A stretch of DNA of 12,724 nucleotides from an uncultured Synergistia bacterium (GTDB taxonomy: Bacteria > Eremiobacterota > SpSt-956 > JAKJGF01): assembly GCA_937888925.1 (NCBI GenBank), contig CALARM010000177.1:1-12724 (forward strand), given 5' to 3'. The translations under genes and the position numbers were made by a program. The notes under the pieces are model-generated. The model saw only the letters and a program-made list of their open reading frames with translations, did not search any database and was not told the origin of the DNA. Of this stretch, positions 7,102 to 12,724 are shown in pieces. Position 1 is the stretch's first letter. Each line of letters begins with the position of its first letter.

Positions 7102-8313
7102 TTATTCTCCGCTCCTTATGGCTTCAATAGGTCTCATTGAAGCAGCCCTGAAGGCAGGATAGAGCCCTGCTATTATGCCAAGTATAATGGCAGAGAGGAA
7201 ACTTAAGCCTACAAGGTCAGGACCTATTGTTACAAGATGGCCGTTCGGTGCATATGGCAGGACCTTCTTTACGAGAAACTCCACGCCGCTTCCTCCGACT
7301 ATGGCTATAATACTTCCGAAAACTCCACCGAGTGCACAGATTATTATAGTCTCAATCCATATAAACCTGAATATATCCAGTTTTGAAGCTCCTATAGCTT
7401 TCATAATCCCTATCTCCTGGGTCCTTTCGAATACAGACATAAGTATGGTGTTAATAACACCTATTATGGCCACTATTATGGCTATGGCAGCAACCGACAT
7501 TATAAGAACCTTTGCAGTGGTTATGAGATTTATTATAGTTCCCTTTACCTGGGTCATACTCACTACCTGTATCTCTGGTATCTTATAATAGGTATCTTCA
7601 AATTCCGGCAGTTCTTCTACATGCTTTAATTTTATGCCTATTCCCGTAAGTTTTCCCGCCACATCGGGAAAAAGCCTCTGCACTGTTTTAAGCGGTGCAT
7701 ATATGGCACCATCGTCCTGTGTTCCCGTCCTGTCAAGTATTCCCACGACTTTTACGACTTTATTGATTCCCGGTATATAAAACTTATCTCCTACCGCTCT
7801 CTGTTCAAATTCTGCCGCTTCATATCCCATTACTATTTCATCTGCATCTTCGGAACTGAACCATGGACTATCGGCAGCCTTATTTGCAGGTTTCTGAAAC
7901 TTCATCCACGGTTTAAGAGCCTGCCAGCTTTTCCAGTCAATTCCTACAAACATTGCTATTCCGCCCTGGCCGTCATTTCTTTCCGGATCGTAAACAGACT
8001 GTATTAAATGCGGAGTTATCTTATCTATCCTGGAGTCTCCCACTATTTTGTCATATACATCCTGATCCATATATTTAAGTCCGCCGCCTCCTTTTAACAT
8101 AAGAGTTGCCGCTTCATAAGGACAGCCCTTTGCCGTTATCAACACCTGATAACCGAGTTTCTCAACATCATTGTTAAGTGCTTTCTGGTAGCCTCTGTTA
8201 AACCCCATCAGGCTTATCAGAACTGCCACTGCCACCGCAACACCTGCTATGGTAAGCAGTGAACGTACTTTTTGTCTCTGTAACTGTTTGAAAGCTATTA
8301 TAACGAACTTCAT
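7102..8313 (-). CDS. FtsX/MacB-type ABC transporter permease
   Basis: This 403-residue inner-membrane subunit couples ATP hydrolysis to work on periplasmic or membrane substrates. The order is MacB-like: one N-terminal helix (about 16-36, LLTIAGVAVAVAVLISLMGF), a large extracytoplasmic domain (about 37-260), then three C-terminal helices (about 268-292, 318-343, 365-388). The FtsX domain carries the coupling segment ERTQEIGIMKAIGASKLDIF, which touches the ATPase, and the ending IPAFRAASMRPIEAIRSGE-like tail (here YPAFRAASMRPIEAIR). The chosen ATG (8311-8313) is nine bases inside the longest frame: AGGAAG at 8322-8327 has eight-base spacing to it and overlaps the GTG of the extended frame. That site also overlaps the stop of the preceding gene. 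Substrate unknown. Confidence 0.92.
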   Translation of the reverse strand: MKFVIIAFKQLQRQKVRSLLTIAGVAVAVAVLISLMGFNRGYQKALNNDVEKLGYQVLITAKGCPYEAATLMLKGGGGLKYMDQDVYDKIVGDSRIDKITPHLIQSVYDPERNDGQGGIAMFVGIDWKSWQALKPWMKFQKPANKAADSPWFSSEDADEIVMGYEAAEFEQRAVGDKFYIPGINKVVKVVGILDRTGTQDDGAIYAPLKTVQRLFPDVAGKLTGIGIKLKHVEELPEFEDTYYKIPEIQVVSMTQVKGTIINLITTAKVLIMSVAAIAIIVAIIGVINTILMSVFERTQEIGIMKAIGASKLDIFRFIWIETIIICALGGVFGSIIAIVGGSGVEFLVKKVLPYAPNGHLVTIGPDLVGLSFLSAIILGIIAGLYPAFRAASMRPIEAIRSGE

Positions 8314-8326
8314 TAATATCACTTCC

Positions 8327-8842
8327 TTATTTATTACTGATTATCTGAACTCTCTGACCATTAATAGAGAGTTGTTCATATTCTTCTTTAACTATTCCTT
8401 CCAATATTACATGAGATTTTGCACTGTCTCTCGGTATGGTCATGTATTTACCCATGGAAAGATCCACATATATAGAACCGGTTCCATCATCGGGAATAAA
8501 GTAACCCCTCATTCCGAGATTTACATATACAGTGCCTGTGCCATCATCTACATAAAACCAGCAACCCATCTGCTGACATACATCCTTAATGGTGCCTTCT
8601 ATTTTTACGGTTTTACCCACATATTTATCTTTATTCTTCTGAAGTTCATTTATAGTAATAACAGGTTTCTCAGAAATTCTCTCACCGTCTCCACCTGCAC
8701 TATAGTCTTCATAATATGCCTTTTCTATTACCTGAGTATTCCCTGCTACAGCTTTTTCGTAGATACCTGTTACTGCCAGACTTATTAACACCATCATCAT
8801 TATTAACATTACACAGTTTAATTTTTTAAATAACTTAAACAT
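8327..8842 (-). CDS. exported OB-fold DUF4920-like protein, paralogue 3, with an internal duplication
   Basis: The 171-residue protein starts at ATG 8840-8842: GGAG (8854-8851) lies eight bases upstream, inside the longer GTG-initiated frame. A signal peptide covers about 1-34 (LISLAVTGIYEKAVA-GN). A short charged linker precedes the OB-fold-like domain: VITINELQKNKDKYVGKTVK, then IEGTIKDVCQQMGCWFYV. Compared with its neighbour paralogue, 19 residues are inserted where DDGTGTVYVNLGM is followed by a second unit, DDGTGSIYVDLSM, so one strand-turn-strand has been duplicated and has diverged. The family is known only as exported small domains; the conserved Cys pair (VCQQMGC) suggests metal or redox binding but this is not shown. 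It lies between its paralogue and the permease gene. Confidence 0.85.
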   Translation of the reverse strand: MFKLFKKLNCVMLIMMMVLISLAVTGIYEKAVAGNTQVIEKAYYEDYSAGGDGERISEKPVITINELQKNKDKYVGKTVKIEGTIKDVCQQMGCWFYVDDGTGTVYVNLGMRGYFIPDDGTGSIYVDLSMGKYMTIPRDSAKSHVILEGIVKEEYEQLSINGQRVQIISNK

Positions 8843-8858
8843 TATCATCACTCCTTTT

Positions 8859-9365
8859 TTAATATTCACCTATTTTAACTCCTGCCCCCATGATTGAAAG
8901 GGTTCCATTATCACCTTTCAATGTACCTTCCACTATTACATGGGACTTTGCACTGTTTTTCGGTATGGTAAAATTACCTTTCATACCCAGATCCACATAT
9001 ATTGTGCCTGTGCCGTCATTTACATAAAACCAGCAGCCCATCTGCTGACATACTTCTGTAATTGTACCTTCTATTTTTACAGTCTTACCCAGATATTTAT
9101 TTTTATTTGATTGTAGTTCTTTTATTGTTACTGCAGGATTACTGGAAATTGCCTTGCCGTAACTGCTGCCGTTATTATGAGCAGTAGAACGTCCGCCGCT
9201 GCTATTTTGATTATTACCGCCGCCGCAGCAATTAGCACCTATCTGATTATTGCCTGCACTGGCTTTCTCATAGAAACCTGTTACTGCCATAGCTGCTAAA
9301 ACCACCACCATTATTACCATTATTACATTCACAAAAGACATTGATTTTTTTACTTGATTAAACAT
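8859..9365 (-). CDS. exported OB-fold DUF4920-like protein, paralogue 2
   Basis: The start is ATG 9363-9365, with GGAG eight bases upstream (9377-9374), giving 168 residues. The signal peptide (about 1-37) ends VTGFYEKASA-GN and is closely similar to that of paralogue 3. A Gly/Asn/Ser-rich low-complexity linker follows (about 38-70, with a CCGGG motif). The domain then shows VTIKELQSNKNKYLGKTVKI, EGTITEVCQQMGCWFYVNDG and FTIPKNSAKSHVIVEGTLKG. The near-identical ribosome site and first codons (GGAGTGAT.ATAATGTTTAA) shared with paralogue 3 show that gene duplication included the translation start. The function is not known; the VCQ.MGCW signature and the single domain suggest a soluble or peripheral periplasmic role alongside the transporter. 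Confidence 0.85.
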   Translation of the reverse strand: MFNQVKKSMSFVNVIMVIMVVVLAAMAVTGFYEKASAGNNQIGANCCGGGNNQNSSGGRSTAHNNGSSYGKAISSNPAVTIKELQSNKNKYLGKTVKIEGTITEVCQQMGCWFYVNDGTGTIYVDLGMKGNFTIPKNSAKSHVIVEGTLKGDNGTLSIMGAGVKIGEY

Positions 9366-9395
9366 TATTATCACTCCTTTTATTATCTAACATTT

Positions 9396-9785
9396 TTATT
9401 CACCTATTTTTACTCCCGAGCCTGTGATTGAAAGAGAGCCTTTATCATATTTCAGTTTACCTTCAACCGTTACAGGCTGATTTGCCGTGTTTTTCGGGAT
9501 AGTAAAATTCCTTCCCATCTCAAGATCCACATACATCATGCCTGTACCGTCATTTACATTGAACCAGCAGCCCATATCCTGGCAGACATCGTTAATTTTA
9601 CCCTTTATTTTTACTATCTTACCGGAATAATCTTTTTTCTTATCCTGAAGTTCTTTTATTGTTATTACAGAGCTGTCAGAAATGCTCTGCCCGTAAGCCT
9701 TACTTTTTTCCCCGCACCCTGCTATGAACACAGAGATAAATATTATCACCAATATTCCTGTTGCTATTATTAATATATTTCTCAT
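9396..9785 (-). CDS. lipoprotein with an OB-fold DUF4920-like domain, paralogue 1
   Basis: This is a 129-residue protein. A lipobox, FIAGC, places the lipid-modified cysteine at residue 24, so this member is membrane-anchored, unlike the other two paralogues, which end their signal peptides in A-x-A. The domain covers about 40-129: VITIKELQDKKKDYSGKIVK, then GKINDVCQDMGCWFNVNDGT, and FTIPKNTANQPVTVEGKLKY. It is the most compact and most diverged member of the trio. The ATG has AAGGAGG seven bases upstream. It follows the FMN_bind-like gene by 16 bases and leads the paralogue row. One anchored plus two released forms could act as an exchange chain, but this is a guess. Confidence 0.87.
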   Translation of the reverse strand: MRNILIIATGILVIIFISVFIAGCGEKSKAYGQSISDSSVITIKELQDKKKDYSGKIVKIKGKINDVCQDMGCWFNVNDGTGMMYVDLEMGRNFTIPKNTANQPVTVEGKLKYDKGSLSITGSGVKIGE

Positions 9786-9801
9786 AAAATCGCCTCCTTG
9801 T

Positions 9802-10470
9802 TTACAGAACTGATTTCACAAAATAGGGATCATATTTCTTATTAAGCCAGAAGGTATCAAATAAAATAAGATTTAATTTTAAACCTCTTATTGTACGCGG
9901 GAAATCCGGATCATTACTTCCTGTGGGATCTTTTATACGTCCCATAGGATCTTTATCTGTTCCCTTATAAGCACTGTGTGCATAAAAATCTGCAAGGGTT
10001 CTTCCTGTAAAATTGCCGGTAAATTTCGTATCTTTGAAAGCATCCACATTGGGAGAACGAAATCTCTGATAATAGAAGTTCAGTATTTTACCATTAGTAT
10101 CTGTTGCCAGAATAAGCTGTAATAATCCATATTCACCTGTCTGATTTACGCCGAACACATAACCTATTGTCTCTTTTCCCTTGAACACCTGATAATAAAC
10201 ATGATCTATATCCATATTCTCATATTGCTCTTCCAGTTTATCACCCAGTCTTTTTTCGACCTCGGCCATCATGGTTTCTCCGCCAAGTTTTCTGATGGTT
10301 TTAAAATGGGTTTTATAGCCGGTAGAAGAAGGGAAAAGGTTTCTGATATCCCTGTCAGGATTGGTAAGAGTGCATCCCACTGCAGCCAGAACAGGTGCCG
10401 CCATATATGAGAAAACACTCAGAGTCAGCAGAATTATTCCTGCTATTGTGATTATCTTATGCTTTATCAT
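9802..10470 (-). CDS. exported protein with an FMN_bind-like domain
   Basis: This 222-residue protein begins with a membrane signal (about 7-30, TIAGIILLTLSVFSYMAAPV). The mature part has CTLTNPDRDIRNLFP, then a long alpha/beta region with YYQVFKGKETIGYVFGVNQT, GLLQLILATDTNGKILNFYY and FTGNFTGRTLADFY. The order 'exported product, GKIxxxxY turn, Pro-Asn and a late F-TGRTL element' recalls the fold of FMN-binding domains as in RnfG/NqrC. However, the S-G-A-T motif for covalent FMN is not present, so I treat the assignment as tentative. I have a general memory of similar hypothetical proteins beside DUF4920 and MacB-like genes in anaerobes, without a citation. First in the operon: AGGAGG lies eight bases before the ATG, with a sigma-54-like promoter just upstream. 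A redox role is possible but not shown. Confidence 0.72.
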   Translation of the reverse strand: MIKHKIITIAGIILLTLSVFSYMAAPVLAAVGCTLTNPDRDIRNLFPSSTGYKTHFKTIRKLGGETMMAEVEKRLGDKLEEQYENMDIDHVYYQVFKGKETIGYVFGVNQTGEYGLLQLILATDTNGKILNFYYQRFRSPNVDAFKDTKFTGNFTGRTLADFYAHSAYKGTDKDPMGRIKDPTGSNDPDFPRTIRGLKLNLILFDTFWLNKKYDPYFVKSVL

Positions 10471-10507
10471 AATCTGTACCTCCTTTTTTTATTCTGATTA
10501 ATATATA

Positions 10508-10523
10508 TGCATTTGTAATGCCA
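10508..10523 (-). promoter_or_regulatory. sigma-54-type -24/-12 promoter for the ABC/DUF4920 operon
   Basis: On the minus strand TGGCATTACAAATGCA gives GG and GC separated by exactly ten bases, the invariant spacing of sigma-54 promoters. It keeps TGGCA and TGCA of the consensus TGGCACGNNNNTTGCA. Transcription would begin around 10497, leaving a leader of about 27 bases that contains the ribosome site at 10486-10479. The match is not perfect (C and G of the -24 box are T, and one T of the -12 box is A). No competing -35/-10 pair is convincing. Confidence 0.55.
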
Positions 10524-10616
10524 TCAGGTTTTTTTATAGTAAAAAGTAAGATATGACAGGGAAAAGATTTTTTTATATAAAAAATTAGAGGGTTATGAAG
10601 AAAAGATTAATTGTAT

Positions 10617-10643
10617 GTTTTCAAACAACACATGTTGCAAAAC
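10617..10643. repeat. imperfect inverted repeat upstream of the sigma-54-like promoter
   Basis: GTTTTCAAACAAC and GTTGCAAAAC flank ACAT; the inner arms CAAC/GTTG (10626-10637) pair exactly and the outer AAAAC/GTTTT ends also match after a small offset. It lies about 95-120 bases upstream of the -24 element, a normal distance for the enhancer of an NtrC-type activator. It is also only about 180-200 bases before tnpB, so it could be unrelated. Confidence 0.35.
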
Positions 10644-10741
10644 AAACAAAACAGTATTTAACTTAAAACTCATCATGGATTATTATTATGAAACTGATTA
10701 TATATTACACGATCGTGCCCGGTAATTTGGGAGCTCAGGGG

Positions 10742-10826
10742 TCGATTATAATCACTATTTCAGATTCGTTTATCTATAAAAACATGGAAAATTCGGGTCA
10801 TATATCGATTACAATCACTAGTTCAG
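10742..10826 (+). repeat. pair of 22-bp direct repeats ahead of tnpB, 63 bp apart
   Basis: TCGATTATAATCACTATTTCAG (10742-10763) recurs with two changes at 10805-10826. The period of 63 is a multiple of three. In frame 1 the two copies read DYNHYF and DYNH-stop-F. The surrounding 10471-10821 stretch holds no gene: it has only the sigma-54-like promoter, an inverted repeat and a 10-bp palindrome (CACGATCGTG, 10708-10717). Confidence 0.7.
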
Positions 10827-12267
10827 TTACAAAAACCTATATGAGAGTATAAAAGGATTATCTTATCTAAAAAACCACAAAAATAAGATAAGAGATAAAT
10901 GGGTTAAAAGTGGTTTTGCAAGAGCCTGGGGTTTACCTGACAGATACTGGAAAAGTGCTCTTGATAGTGCTGTAGGAATTATAAAAAGTCAGTGGTCTAA
11001 CTGTAAAAATAAAATCAAAAAAGCAGTATATGGTAATAGCAATTTAGAAAAAGATGAAAGATTTTATATATACTACATACTGAAAGCAGATTCTTTACTT
11101 AATTCTCTTCTAACAGGTAAAGACTTTAAGAAACCGAAAAAGATAAAAGATTTAAAAATAAGAGAGACCTATGTTCATAACCTTATAAAGAGATATGTAA
11201 GAAAACATAAAGGAAGAAATCCTGTATCAAGGAAGGCAGGAAGCTTTGAGATAGACAGCAGTATGTATAGATATGAACAGGAAGAAGGTCAAAATGTTTT
11301 ATCTATTCAGGGTCTAAAAAGAGGTAAAAGAATAAAATTAAAAGTGACTGATGACAGAATATTTAAAGGCAATTTAAGAATAGTGATAAAATCAAAGGAA
11401 AGAATAGAAATTCATAAGTGTGTAAAAGCAAAAATAAACAAAATCAGTGAAGAAGAAAAAACAATCGGAATAGATAAGGGATACAGCTGTTTAATAGCCA
11501 CAAGTGAAGGAACTTTTTACGGAGAAAAACTGAACAGTTTCCTGTCAGAAGAAACAGAGAGACTTAATAAGATAAACCGGAAAAGAAATAAATTAAGATC
11601 ACTGGTAAAAAAGAATCTGGAAAAAGGACATATAAGAAAAGCCAAAAGGATAATTAAATATAATCTTGGGAACAGGAAATACCGGAGAAAAAAAGAGACA
11701 TCCCGTGCCAGGCTTGAAAGTTATATAAATAATGAAGCAGGGAAATTTATAAAAAAAGAAAAACCATCTGATGTTGTATTAGAGAATTTAAATTTTATAA
11801 ACTGGAGAGAAAAATTACCAAAGAAAATAAAGAGACAATTATCAAGATGGGTAAAAGGATATATACAGGAGAGATTAGAATATAAATTCAGTCTTAACGA
11901 TATAAAGTCAGCAGTTGTAAATCCAGCATATACATCACAAATCTGTAGTAAGTGCGGATGTTTTGGTCTTCGTACATACGACAGATTTTACTGTCCTTAT
12001 TGTGACAGGGTTGTACATGCAGATTACAACGCAGGAAAGAATGTCCTGGCAAGGAGAGATGATAAAGAAATCACTCTCTATACACCTTATAAGAAGGTAA
12101 AAGAGATACTCCTTGCAAGATGTTCTACGGTTGTGGGTAGTCCTTATGGGATGACTGGCTCAACCAGGACTCCAGATACTGTTATCAGTCAATCGGAGAG
12201 CGAATTACAGAAAAATCTATCCATAGATTTATATAGTTTATCTGAAGATTTGAATAGATTTTTCTGA
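10822..12267 (+). pseudogene. tnpB: tnpB, RNA-guided nuclease of the IS200/IS605 family, with a broken 5' end
   Basis: The frame is open from just after a TAG (10819-10821) to 12267, 481 codons, but has no ATG, GTG or TTG until ATG 11263, so the first ~147 residues (with GFARAWGLPDRYWKSALDSA) lack a start. Counting from 11263, the RuvC-like residues are present: D71 in IGIDKGY, E174 in VVLENLNF and D254 in HADYNAGKNVLARR. The zinc ribbon is C228..C231 and C244..C247 (ICSKCGC and YCPYCDR). The C-terminal ~60 residues after the last catalytic motif look unconserved and probably overlap a guide RNA gene. No tnpA is nearby, so it could not self-transpose. The lost start came from either a nonsense change at 10819 or a frameshift near the A5 run at 10831-10835 (frame 2 is open from ATG 10688). 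Which one applies is unresolved. A shorter start at 11263 would lose the RNA-binding N-terminal half. Confidence 0.85.
12118..12267 (+). ncRNA. candidate guide (omega) RNA region at the 3' end of tnpB
   Basis: In this family the scaffold RNA usually overlaps the end of tnpB and continues into the right end of the element. Here small stems occur: CTGG-CTCAA-CCAG near 12155-12167, GATA-CTGT-TATC near 12175-12186, and an 18-bp palindrome AAATCTATCCATAGATTT (12213-12230). The right boundary and guide cannot be placed from this window alone. Confidence 0.3.
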
Positions 12268-12277
12268 CCAGGTATGT

Positions 12278-12595
12278 ATGAAGAAATATGTTATATTATC
12301 TATAAGAGTGTTAATTGCCGTAATAGCAATACCGTTAATTATATTAATTCTACTTTCCCCCTTTTTTTTCATAGGCCGTATTATACTTGGGAATACAGTA
12401 GAAGCTTTATATTATGCTCTATATCAGATGATTTCTATTATAGCTGTATTTGTTATTGCATGTATTTATTATTGCTGGAAGAATAAAGGTAATGATGGTC
12501 CTGTTTCTCACAGTGTTATAGATGTTCCTGTTTTAATTGCTATAGCCGTATTTTTATTTAATGTGATTTATATCAATTTTTACATAAAAAAATAG
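12278..12595 (+). CDS. small integral membrane protein, unknown function
   Basis: This is a 105-residue protein with about three hydrophobic segments (roughly 4-34, 46-66 and 82-101), joined by short loops with WKNKGNDGPVSH between the second and third. The ATG has a modest AGG 5 bases upstream and starts 10 bases after the tnpB stop; the alternative frame beginning at 12274 is shadow. The composition is strongly hydrophobic and no motif is recognised. It might be an independent gene next to the insertion site, since it has its own frame and no family tie to tnpB. It converges on the gene at the right edge. Confidence 0.55.
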   Translation: MKKYVILSIRVLIAVIAIPLIILILLSPFFFIGRIILGNTVEALYYALYQMISIIAVFVIACIYYCWKNKGNDGPVSHSVIDVPVLIAIAVFLFNVIYINFYIKK

Positions 12596-12617
12596 GATAG
12601 GCATTTTCCTTACAAGT

Positions 12618-12724
12618 TTAAGGCATTTTGAGTTTCCCGGTCAGCACGGCTATTGCCACTTCCTCATCACTCATCTCAAGAATCCTGTTAATTGTACCTT
12701 TCTTGACTTCCTCTGACACTGCGA
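12618..12724 (-). CDS. 3' end of an unidentified gene cut by the window edge
   Basis: The minus strand is open from the right edge to a TAA at 12618-12620 and encodes 34 residues ending RILEMSDEEVAIAVLTGKLK and MP. The regular charged and hydrophobic pattern and higher GC than the flanking spacer suggest real coding sequence, a helical C-terminal tail. I do not recognise the family from this fragment. Confidence 0.6.
   Translation of the reverse strand, partial: AVSEEVKKGTINRILEMSDEEVAIAVLTGKLKMP

Noticed and set aside
10831..10850. Programmed -1 frameshifting joining frame 2 (ATG 10688) to tnpB
   Set aside because: The A5 run is not part of a proper slippery heptamer in that frame, and the frame-2 peptide does not look like a TnpB N-terminus; a mutation is simpler.

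Overview
The window comes from an AT-rich, Gram-negative type genome: it has an outer-membrane beta-barrel protein, an envelope FtsX/MacB-type ABC transporter, a lipoprotein and a sigma-54 activator of the NtrC class. Codon use favours AGA and ATA. The short hairpin repeats resemble those I know from Nitrospirota, Desulfobacterota and some Proteobacteria; this placement is an inference from style, not from a marker gene.

Layout. (1) 85-2998, minus strand: an overlapping operon of an NtrC/AtoC-type response regulator, its membrane histidine kinase and a TspO/MBR membrane protein. (2) 3173-4300, minus strand: a single beta-barrel outer-membrane protein. Its likely promoter lies inside the decayed 3' end of a copper-type P-type ATPase gene (4325-4467), which carries both an internal deletion and a frameshift. 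(3) 4468-5113: no intact gene. It holds two adjacent composite palindromic elements (4629-4871 and 4872-5021). Both are bounded by the same terminal repeat family, but each encloses a different inner hairpin. A lone tip of the family sits at 3047-3069, so matching ends in inverted orientation bracket the porin and ATPase remnant. (4) 5114-10470, minus strand: a tightly spaced operon read from right to left. It encodes an exported FMN_bind-like protein, three tandem OB-fold DUF4920-like exported proteins, an FtsX/MacB-type permease, one polypeptide carrying two complete ABC ATPase domains, and a small cysteine-containing exported protein. A sigma-54 type -24/-12 element (10508-10523) lies just upstream with correct spacing. 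(5) 10822-12267, plus strand: a tnpB (IS200/IS605-type) gene with an intact RuvC/zinc-ribbon catalytic half but a broken 5' end and no tnpA. (6) 12278-12595: a small membrane protein, followed at the right edge by the 3' end of an unidentified minus-strand gene.

How it may fit together. The sigma-54 activator and the sigma-54-like promoter in one window suggest, but do not prove, that the kinase/regulator pair controls the envelope operon. That operon looks like an export or envelope-remodelling module: the double ATPase drives the permease, which acts on or with several exported single-domain proteins that share a VCQ.MGCWF signature. Its substrate is unknown. Three start sites in the operon (5536, 8313, 8842/9365 type) are moved downstream from the longest open frame, because the Shine-Dalgarno sequence otherwise abuts or lies inside the extended frame.
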